Source: Actinomycetes bacterium (GTDB lineage: Bacteria > Actinomycetota > Actinomycetes > S36-B12 > UBA5976). Taken from it: a stretch of 13,222 nucleotides of DNA. Location: NCBI GenBank assembly GCA_021784375.1, contig JAJXSV010000045.1, positions 1 to 13,222 on the forward strand, read 5' to 3'. Below are positions 7,687-13,222 of this stretch, one piece after another. Below the pieces are notes generated by a model. It made no database searches. It had not been told where the DNA came from and worked only from the letters and a program-made list of their open reading frames with translations. Numbering within the stretch: the first letter of the stretch is position 1; every line of letters starts with the position of its first letter. Position numbers and translations under genes: made by a program.

Positions 7687-8026
7687 GCTCGGCCGCCAGC
7701 AGGACGTCACTGTCGAAGCAGGTGCGGGTTCCCGTGTGGCAGGCGGCACCGACCTGGTCGACCAGGTACAGCACGGTGTCGGCATCGCAGTCGAGGCGGA
7801 TCTCATGGACGTACTGCGTCGAGCCCGAGGTCTCGCCCTTCACCCACTGCTCCTGGCGGCTGCGGCTGAAGTAGGTGCCGCGACGGGTGCGCACGGTGTG
7901 GAGGAGTGCCTCCGCATCGGCCCAGGCCAGCATGAGCACGGCACCGGATGCCCGGTCCTGCACGATGACCGGGACCAGACCGGCCTCGTTGAAGGTGACC
8001 CGCGATGCGATGTCGTCGATGAGCAT
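7679..8026 (-). CDS. hisI: Phosphoribosyl-AMP cyclohydrolase
   Basis: A 115-aa protein that opens the adenine ring of PR-AMP to give ProFAR. The zinc and magnesium site is visible as DCDADT (79-84) and the [10 protein letters not shown] block (95-104), with Cys80, Cys96 and Cys103 as the zinc ligands. The substrate-binding [18 protein letters not shown] block (51-68) is intact. It ends without a HisE domain, so PR-ATP pyrophosphohydrolase must be encoded elsewhere, as is usual in actinobacteria. The ATG at 8026 follows the hisF stop by 5 nt and has no Shine-Dalgarno, so reinitiation after hisF is likely. Its stop overlaps the trpE start. Confidence 0.95.
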   Translation of the reverse strand: MLIDDIASRVTFNEAGLVPVIVQDRASGAVLMLAWADAEALLHTVRTRRGTYFSRSRQEQWVKGETSGSTQYVHEIRLDCDADTVLYLVDQVGAACHTGTRTCFDSDVLLAAEHV

Positions 8027-8031
8027 GGCGT

Positions 8032-8811
8032 CTAGTCTGCCGCAGTCGTGGTCCGCACCGGATAGCCGGCATCCGCCAGCGTCTGCTTCACATCCGCCAC
8101 CCGCAGGGTGCCGAAGTGGAACACACTGGCGGCGAGGACGGCGTCGGCACCGGCCGCCACGGCGGGCGGGAAGTGCTCCAACGCGCCCGCTCCCCCGCTC
8201 GCGATGATCGGCACACGAACCGCGCTGCGGACGAGCGAGATGAGCTCGGTGTCGTAACCGGTGCTGGTGCCGTCGGCATCCATGGAGTTGAGCAGGATCT
8301 CGCCGGCGCCGAGTCCCGCTGCCCGCACGGACCAGGCGACCGCGTCGATGCCGGTGCCCTGGCGGCCCCCGTGCGTCGTCACCTCGAAGCCCGAATCGGT
8401 GCCGGGGCTGCGGCGGGCGTCCACGGACAGCACGATGCACTGTGCACCGAAGCGATCCGCGCCCTCCGCCAGCAGCTCGGGTCTGGCGATGGCAGCCGTG
8501 TTCACGCCGACCTTGTCCGCGCCGCAGCGGAGCAGGGTGTTGATGTCGTCGATGGTGCGCACACCACCCCCCACCGTGAGCGGGATGAACACCTGTTCCG
8601 CGGTGCGTCGCACGACGTCGTACATGGTGGAGCGATCGCTGCTGCTGGCCGTGATGTCGAGGAACACGAGCTCGTCGATGCCCTGCTGGTCGTACGCGGC
8701 CGCCAGCTCCACCGGATCACCGGCGTCGCGCAGGTTCACGAAGTTGACGCCCTTGACCACGCGACCGGCGTCGACGTCGAGGCAGGCGATGACACGGACG
8801 GCGAGTGTCAC
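8032..8811 (-). CDS. hisF: Imidazole glycerol phosphate synthase, cyclase subunit
   Basis: A 259-aa (beta-alpha)8 barrel that, with HisH, turns PRFAR and ammonia into imidazole glycerol phosphate and AICAR. The two catalytic aspartates are present: Asp12 in ACLDVD and Asp131 in LSVDARR, matching the family's Asp11 and Asp130. Phosphate-binding loops VGGGVR (80-85) and ASGGAG (204-209) and the LNSMDADGT block (174-182) are intact. The start is GTG at 8811, overlapping the hisA stop as GTGA, with GGAGG just upstream. This gives the standard N-terminus [13 protein letters not shown]. The frame is open further upstream inside hisA, but that part is a shadow. Confidence 0.97.
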   Translation of the reverse strand: MTLAVRVIACLDVDAGRVVKGVNFVNLRDAGDPVELAAAYDQQGIDELVFLDITASSSDRSTMYDVVRRTAEQVFIPLTVGGGVRTIDDINTLLRCGADKVGVNTAAIARPELLAEGADRFGAQCIVLSVDARRSPGTDSGFEVTTHGGRQGTGIDAVAWSVRAAGLGAGEILLNSMDADGTSTGYDTELISLVRSAVRVPIIASGGAGALEHFPPAVAAGADAVLAASVFHFGTLRVADVKQTLADAGYPVRTTTAAD

Positions 8812-9539
8812 TGCGCCTCCAGCATGGCTGCCAGAGCCTCTTGCAGCGTGAACGCCTGCGCGTACAGGGCCTTGCCGACGATGGCGCCCTCGACACCCAG
8901 GGGAACCAGCGACGCGAGCGCCCGCAGGTCGTCGAGCGACGAGACGCCGCCGGATGCCACGACGGGCTTGTCCGTGCGGGCGCACATCTCGCGCAGGAGA
9001 TCGAGGTTGGGGCCCTTGAGCGTGCCGTCCTTGGTGACGTCGGTGACGACGTAGCGGGCACAGCCGTCGCGCTCGAGGCGCGCCAGCACCTCCCAGAGGT
9101 CGCCGCCCTCCTCGGTCCAGCCGCGCGCGGCCAACGTGGTGCCGCGGACGTCGAGCCCGACGGCGATGCGGTCGCCGAACTCCGCAATGGCACGGGCGCA
9201 CCACGCGGGGTCCTCGAGCGCGGCCGTGCCGATGTTCACACGCCGACAGCCGGTGGCGAGGGCAGCGCGCAGCGATTCGTCATCACGGATGCCTCCGCTC
9301 ATCTCGACCTTGACGTCGAGGCGCCCGACGACCTCGGCGAGCAGGTCCTGGTTGCTCCCTCGCCCGAAGGCGCGATCGAGGTCGACCAGGTGGATCCACT
9401 CGGCGCCGGCCGCCTGCCAGGCGAGGGCAGCGGCCAGCGGGTCGCCGTAGGCGGTCTCACTCCCCGCCGCACCCTGGACCAGACGCACCGCCTGGCCGTT
9501 CGCGACGTCGACCGCAGGCAGCAGCTCCAGATGGGTCAT
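8808..9539 (-). CDS. priA: Phosphoribosyl isomerase A (HisA, likely also TrpF activity)
   Basis: A 243-aa (beta-alpha)8 barrel. It isomerises ProFAR to PRFAR for histidine, and in actinobacteria the PriA form also isomerises phosphoribosylanthranilate for tryptophan. It has the PriA features known from Mycobacterium and Streptomyces: general base Asp11 in LLPAVDV, Arg19, the SGGIRDD loop (81-87), ARGWT (138-142, with Arg139 and Trp141 aligning to the mobile-loop Arg143 and Trp145 of the M. tuberculosis enzyme) and Asp171 in [10 protein letters not shown]. No trpF exists in the window, which fits dual use. The ATG at 9539 overlaps the hisH stop (ATGA) and has GAGGAAG upstream. The dual activity is inferred from family residues, not shown. 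A plain HisA label would also be acceptable. Confidence 0.93.
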   Translation of the reverse strand: MTHLELLPAVDVANGQAVRLVQGAAGSETAYGDPLAAALAWQAAGAEWIHLVDLDRAFGRGSNQDLLAEVVGRLDVKVEMSGGIRDDESLRAALATGCRRVNIGTAALEDPAWCARAIAEFGDRIAVGLDVRGTTLAARGWTEEGGDLWEVLARLERDGCARYVVTDVTKDGTLKGPNLDLLREMCARTDKPVVASGGVSSLDDLRALASLVPLGVEGAIVGKALYAQAFTLQEALAAMLEAQ

Positions 9540-10174
9540 GACTTCCTCACCGATGCCACCCAGTTGCTCAACACGCGAGCACCGGCGTCACCACTCTTCT
9601 CGGGATGGAATTGGGTTGCACAGAGCGGGCCGTTCTCGATGGCCGCGATGAAGGGCTGGCCGTACTCGCACCAGGTGACGAGCGGCGCGGACTGGCGCTC
9701 CGCGTGCTGCTCGAATCTCCATGTGCGCACGCCGAAGGAGTGCACGAAGTAGAAGCGCTCGTCCTCCACGCCCTCGAAGAGCATGCTGCCCGACGCCGGG
9801 GTCACGGTGTTCCACCCCATGTGTGGCAGCACCGGAGCGGGGAGCTCGTCCACCACGCCCGGCCATTCCGCGATGCCCGCCGTGTCGACGCCATGTTCTA
9901 CCCCGTGCTCGAACATGATCTGCATGCCGACGCAGATGCCAAGCACCGGCCGTCCTCCAGCCAGGCGGCGGTCGATGATGCGGTCGCCGTGGACAGCCAA
10001 CAGGCCCTGCATGCAGGCCGCGAAGGCCCCCACGCCGGGCACCACCAGTCCGTCCGCCTCCATGGCGATGCGCTCATGGGGCGTCACGATGACGTTGGCG
10101 CCAGCGCGCGCTATCGCGCGTTCCACGGAGCGGAGATTGCCGGAACCGTAGTCGAGGACTGCGATCGTCGTCAT
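9536..10174 (-). CDS. hisH: Imidazole glycerol phosphate synthase, glutaminase subunit
   Basis: A 212-aa class I glutamine amidotransferase that hydrolyses glutamine and feeds ammonia to HisF. The catalytic triad is visible: Cys81 in GICVGMQ, and His190 with Glu192 in QFHPEKS. The N-terminal [14 protein letters not shown] and VPGVGAF blocks are typical of HisH rather than other amidotransferases. The ATG at 10174 overlaps the hisB stop as ATGA and the gene's own stop overlaps the hisA start the same way. No clear Shine-Dalgarno precedes it, so translation probably depends on coupling to hisB. Confidence 0.97.
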   Translation of the reverse strand: MTTIAVLDYGSGNLRSVERAIARAGANVIVTPHERIAMEADGLVVPGVGAFAACMQGLLAVHGDRIIDRRLAGGRPVLGICVGMQIMFEHGVEHGVDTAGIAEWPGVVDELPAPVLPHMGWNTVTPASGSMLFEGVEDERFYFVHSFGVRTWRFEQHAERQSAPLVTWCEYGQPFIAAIENGPLCATQFHPEKSGDAGARVLSNWVASVRKS

Positions 10175-10767
10175 GCGTCGCCGAGGACGCCCTTGGTGGA
10201 CGGCACGCCCACCGTGCGCGGATCGAGGGTGCAGGCATCGCGAAGTGCACGCGCCACCGCCTTGAACTGCGCCTCGACGATATGGTGCGAGTTGCGGCCG
10301 CTCAGCACGCGCACGTGCAGGCAGATCTGCGCCGCACTGGCGATGGACTCCCAGATGTGCTGCGTCATGGTGGTGTCGTAGGTGCCGATCAACTCGACCA
10401 GCGCCGGCTCCTCGTGCACCATGTAGGGCCGTCCTGAGACATCCACGGCCACCTGCACCAGCGCCTCGTCCAACGGCACCAACGAGTTCGCGAAGCGGCG
10501 GATACCCGCCTTGTCACCCAGCGCCTGGCGCAGGGCCTGACCCAAGGCGATTGCCGTGTCCTCGATGGTGTGGTGCGAGTCGATGTGCAGGTCGCCCGTC
10601 GTGCGCACGGTCAGGTCGAAGCCACCATGCTTGCCGAGCTGCTCGAGCATGTGGTCATAGAACCCGATGCCCGTGCTGATGCTGCACACACCGGTACCGT
10701 CCACATCGAGTTCGACGAAGACGCTGCTCTCCTTCGTCGTCCGTTCCACCTTGCCGACTCGTGTCAT
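10171..10767 (-). CDS. hisB: Imidazoleglycerol-phosphate dehydratase
   Basis: A 198-aa monofunctional IGP dehydratase that removes water from imidazole glycerol phosphate to give imidazole acetol phosphate. The metal-binding histidine motifs are clear: [17 protein letters not shown] (36-52), [10 protein letters not shown] (63-72) and [11 protein letters not shown] (160-170). The C-terminal PSTKG (189-193) is also typical. There is no N-terminal histidinol-phosphatase domain as in enteric HisB, so that step must be done by a separate enzyme not found here. I chose the ATG at 10767, which overlaps the hisC stop (ATGA); the frame extends upstream but only as a shadow of hisC. Confidence 0.97.
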   Translation of the reverse strand: MTRVGKVERTTKESSVFVELDVDGTGVCSISTGIGFYDHMLEQLGKHGGFDLTVRTTGDLHIDSHHTIEDTAIALGQALRQALGDKAGIRRFANSLVPLDEALVQVAVDVSGRPYMVHEEPALVELIGTYDTTMTQHIWESIASAAQICLHVRVLSGRNSHHIVEAQFKAVARALRDACTLDPRTVGVPSTKGVLGDA

Positions 10768-11849
10768 CGCCAACCCACCTTCACCAGTGCCTGCTTGAAC
10801 TCTTCCATCTCCGACGGGGTGCCGATGCTCACGCGCAGGAACCCCTCCGGCCCGACCTCGCGCACGAGCACACCCTCGGCGAGGATCGCCTCCCACTGGG
10901 CATGGCGGTCGGTGAACTTGCCGAACATCACGAAGTTGGCATCCGAGGGCGTTGTCTCGTAACCCGTCTCATCGAACCAGGCCACGAGGGAATCGCGCTC
11001 CTCTCGGATGAGCTTCACCTGCGTCTGCAACTCGTGCGTGTGCTGCAGCGCGGTGATGGCCACGGCCTGCGTGAGCGACGACAGGTGGTACGGCAGTCGC
11101 ACGATGCGCAACGCATCGACGACGTCCTCGTGTGCCACGAGGTAGCCCACGCGCGCACCGGCGAATCCGAAGGCCTTGCTCATGGTGCGGGTGACGATCA
11201 GTCGTGGGTTGGCCCCAACCAGGGCCACTGCCGAAGCCATGCAGGGACGTCGGAATTCGGCGTACGCCTCGTCCACGACCACCATGCCGTCGAATGCGTC
11301 GAGCACTGCCACGACCACATCGAGGTCCATCGCGGTGCCCGTCGGGTTGTTCGGCGAGGCCAGGAACACGACATCAGGCTTGACGGATGCAACGGCTTCC
11401 GCGGCCCGCTTCGCGTCCAGCGTGAAGTCCTGGTTGCGCGGCAGCGTGACGAACTCGGTGAAGGTGTTGCGCGCGTACTCCGCGTACATGGAGTAGGTGG
11501 GGACGAAGGTCAACGCCTTGCGGCCGGGACCGGCGAAGGCCTGCATGACATGCGTCATGACCTCGTTGGAGCCATTCCCCACCCAGATGTTCGAAGCCGG
11601 GATCGTCGGCACGTGCGACTCCGCTGCCAGGTAGGCGCCGAGGTGCTCGCGCAGCTTGATGGCTTCGCGATCGGGGTAGCGGTTGAGCGTCTTGGCGACC
11701 TCCTCCACCGCCTGGCCGAGGTCCTCGATGAAGTCGCGCGGCGGTTGGAAGGGGTTCTCGTTGGTGTTCAGACGCACCGCAACATCGATCTGCGGCGCAC
11801 CATAGGGGTGCAGGCCGCGAAGTTCATCACGAATGGGGAGTTGCGTCAT
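10764..11849 (-). CDS. hisC: Histidinol-phosphate aminotransferase
   Basis: A 361-aa fold-type I PLP aminotransferase that converts imidazole acetol phosphate and glutamate to histidinol phosphate. Visible residues are LNTNENPF (28-35), the NNPTGT block (167-172), Asp193 and Tyr196 in VVDEAYAEF, the PLP lysine Lys225 in [16 protein letters not shown], and the arginine in [11 protein letters not shown] near the C-terminus. The ATG at 11849 overlaps the hisD stop (ATGA) and gives the usual N-terminus [19 protein letters not shown]. No ribosome site is obvious, consistent with coupling. Related aminotransferases act on aromatic amino acids, but the his context settles the main role. Confidence 0.96.
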   Translation of the reverse strand: MTQLPIRDELRGLHPYGAPQIDVAVRLNTNENPFQPPRDFIEDLGQAVEEVAKTLNRYPDREAIKLREHLGAYLAAESHVPTIPASNIWVGNGSNEVMTHVMQAFAGPGRKALTFVPTYSMYAEYARNTFTEFVTLPRNQDFTLDAKRAAEAVASVKPDVVFLASPNNPTGTAMDLDVVVAVLDAFDGMVVVDEAYAEFRRPCMASAVALVGANPRLIVTRTMSKAFGFAGARVGYLVAHEDVVDALRIVRLPYHLSSLTQAVAITALQHTHELQTQVKLIREERDSLVAWFDETGYETTPSDANFVMFGKFTDRHAQWEAILAEGVLVREVGPEGFLRVSIGTPSEMEEFKQALVKVGWR

Positions 11850-13150
11850 TGGAAGCGCACCGACACGGCTGCGGCGTGACCCGGCAGGTCCTCTGCCGTG
11901 GCCAGGGTGACCACGTGCTCCGCGACTTCCTTCAGCGCCACCTCGCTGTAGTCGATGAAGTGCACACCCTTCAGGAAGGTCTGCACGGACAGGCCGGAGC
12001 TGTGGCACGCGCAGCCGCCCGTGGGGAGGACATGGTTCGACCCTGCGATGTAGTCGCCCAAACTCACCGGTGACCAGGCGCCGATGAAGACCGCGCCCGC
12101 GTTGCGAACATGCGACGCCACCGCGCGCGCGTCCTCGGTGTGGATCTCGAGGTGCTCGGCGCCGTACGCGTTCACCACCTCGAGACCCTGCTCGATGTCG
12201 CGCACCAGGATGATGCCGCTCTGCGGGCCGCTGAGCGCTTCCACGATGCGGGCGCCGTGCTTGGTGGCTGCGATCTGCTTCGGCAGCACGAACTCCACTT
12301 CGCGCGCCAGGGACTCGGATGTGGTGACGAGCACCGACGCCGCGATCACATCGTGCTCGGCCTGGCTGATGAGGTCGGCCGCCACGAAGGCCGCGTCGGC
12401 GGAATCATCCGCGAGGATGGCGATCTCCGTGGGACCGGCCTCGGAGTCGATGCCGATGCGCCCCTTGAGCATGCGCTTGGCTGCGGTGACGTAGACGTTG
12501 CCCGGACCGGTGACCATGTTGACCGGCTGGCAACGCGTCCCGTCCGGCAGGGAGACGCCGTACGCCAGCATGGCGACGGCCTGCGCACCTCCGACGGCGT
12601 AGACCTCGTCAACGCCCAGCAGCGCGCACGCAGCCAGGATCGTGGGGTGCGGCAGCCCGCCGAAGTCCTTCTGAGGCGGCGAAACCACCGCGAACGAGCG
12701 CACACCGGCGACGAGCGCCGGCACCACATTCATCACAACGGAGCTCGGGTAGACCGCTCGGCCACCGGGGACGTACAGGCCCACGCGATCCACAGGGATG
12801 AAGCGCTCAGTGACGACGCCGCCCAGCGCGACCTCGGTGACGATGTCGGTTCGACGCTGGTCCTCGTGCACGATGCGCACGCGTCGGATGGCCTCCTCCA
12901 ACCCCTCGCGGACGCGGGGATCCAGGTCCTCAAGGGCCCTGGCAATGACGTCAGTGGGCACACGCAGGTGCGTCGGCCGCACGCCGTCGAAGCGCTCACA
13001 GGCATCGAGCACGGCGTCGTATCCGCGGGCCGCGATGTCATCGACGGTGGGCTTCACGAGCGCGATGGCGTGATCGACGTCGAGGACCGCCCGTGGCATG
13101 ACGGTACGGGGGTCCACGTCGGAAAGCCTCAGATCGAGCAGGCGCAGCAT
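11846..13150 (-). CDS. hisD: Histidinol dehydrogenase
   Basis: A 434-aa zinc enzyme that oxidises L-histidinol to L-histidine in two NAD-dependent steps, the last of the pathway. The zinc ligands can be placed: Gln263 and His266 in ISQAEHD, Asp366 in [15 protein letters not shown], and His425 in EDLPGH. The catalytic Glu333-His334 pair is in YGAEHLEI. The cofactor region [16 protein letters not shown] (126-141) and the [11 protein letters not shown] block (215-225) are intact. It is the first gene of the his run. No Shine-Dalgarno precedes the ATG at 13150, but a -10-like hexamer sits at the spacing expected for a leaderless mRNA. The frame is full length for the family. Confidence 0.97.
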   Translation of the reverse strand: MLRLLDLRLSDVDPRTVMPRAVLDVDHAIALVKPTVDDIAARGYDAVLDACERFDGVRPTHLRVPTDVIARALEDLDPRVREGLEEAIRRVRIVHEDQRRTDIVTEVALGGVVTERFIPVDRVGLYVPGGRAVYPSSVVMNVVPALVAGVRSFAVVSPPQKDFGGLPHPTILAACALLGVDEVYAVGGAQAVAMLAYGVSLPDGTRCQPVNMVTGPGNVYVTAAKRMLKGRIGIDSEAGPTEIAILADDSADAAFVAADLISQAEHDVIAASVLVTTSESLAREVEFVLPKQIAATKHGARIVEALSGPQSGIILVRDIEQGLEVVNAYGAEHLEIHTEDARAVASHVRNAGAVFIGAWSPVSLGDYIAGSNHVLPTGGCACHSSGLSVQTFLKGVHFIDYSEVALKEVAEHVVTLATAEDLPGHAAAVSVRFQ

Positions 13151-13156
13151 GCGCGA

Positions 13157-13162
13157 AGTCTA
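13157..13162 (-). promoter_or_regulatory. Possible -10 element of a leaderless hisD promoter
   Basis: On the coding strand TAGACT matches the TANNNT -10 pattern. It ends six bases before the hisD ATG, which would put transcription start at or next to the A of the start codon. No ribosome binding site lies between. The -35 position is not consensus, which is common for actinobacterial leaderless promoters. The TAG here is also an in-frame stop for an upstream minus-strand frame, so a readthrough arrangement cannot be excluded. Confidence 0.4.
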
Positions 13163-13222
13163 ATTGGCGTGCAATGACCGGGCTTGGCGCGTCTGCTCAG
13201 GCCCTACGGCGACGAGCTCGGG

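Noticed and set aside
7687..7806. Earlier in-frame start of trpE
   Set aside because: It would read 40 codons of low-complexity shadow within hisI, and the ATG at 7686 gives the family's N-terminal length.
5836..7869. A 677-codon plus-strand open frame opposite trpE
   Set aside because: It is antisense to a fully conserved trpE and hisI, its protein is rich in Gly, Arg, His and Asp with no recognisable motif, and long antisense frames are expected opposite GC-rich genes with G/C at third codon positions.
7679..8026. HisIE fusion or HisB with phosphatase domain
   Set aside because: hisI ends at 115 residues after the cyclohydrolase motifs, and hisB at 198 residues holds only the dehydratase; neither has the second domain.
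10761..13177. Long plus-strand frames opposite hisC and hisD (372 and 355 codons)
   Set aside because: Same mirror effect of high-GC codon use; no ribosome sites or family similarity, and both sense genes are intact.

Overview
The window is GC-rich (roughly two thirds G+C by eye). Every gene I can support lies on the minus strand, so transcription runs from the right end to the left. The gene content points to an actinobacterium: the his cluster order is hisD-C-B-H-A-F-I, the HisA homologue has the features of the dual-function PriA enzyme, a small HGxxPAAW-type membrane protein follows trpE, and the coupling motifs are GC-rich. The lineage below phylum cannot be named from the sequence.

Right part (13150 to 7679): seven histidine genes hisD, hisC, hisB, hisH, hisA/priA, hisF, hisI. 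Six are joined end to start by 4-nt ATGA or GTGA overlaps; only hisF-hisI has a 5-nt gap. The hisI stop overlaps the start of trpE by 8 nt, so the histidine and tryptophan pathways are fused into one apparent transcription unit. Upstream of hisD, a TAGACT -10-like hexamer sits exactly where a leaderless transcript would begin.

Middle part (7686 to 3562): trpE (anthranilate synthase component I), a 136-nt spacer, a 70-aa two-helix membrane protein of the HGxxPAAW type, a 76-nt AT-rich-patched spacer, then a complete OmpR-type response regulator and its membrane histidine kinase, overlapping by 8 nt. A two-component system at this spot inside a his-trp cluster is the most unusual feature of the layout.

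Left part (3512 to 1): trpC, trpB and trpA, tightly packed, then a perfect 9-bp hairpin that overlaps the trpA stop, and the 5' 663 nt of a membrane-anchored DsbA/thioredoxin-fold protein that runs off the left edge.

The enzymes make a coherent set. TrpE makes anthranilate with a TrpG that is not here. TrpD is also not here. PriA can supply the phosphoribosylanthranilate isomerase step as well as the HisA step. TrpC and TrpAB finish tryptophan. HisI, PriA, HisFH, HisB, HisC and HisD cover histidine synthesis from PR-AMP onward, apart from histidinol-phosphate phosphatase. hisG, hisE, trpD, trpG and a separate trpF are absent from the window. I found no RNA gene, CRISPR array, insertion sequence or prophage element, and there is no gene-free stretch longer than 300 nt.
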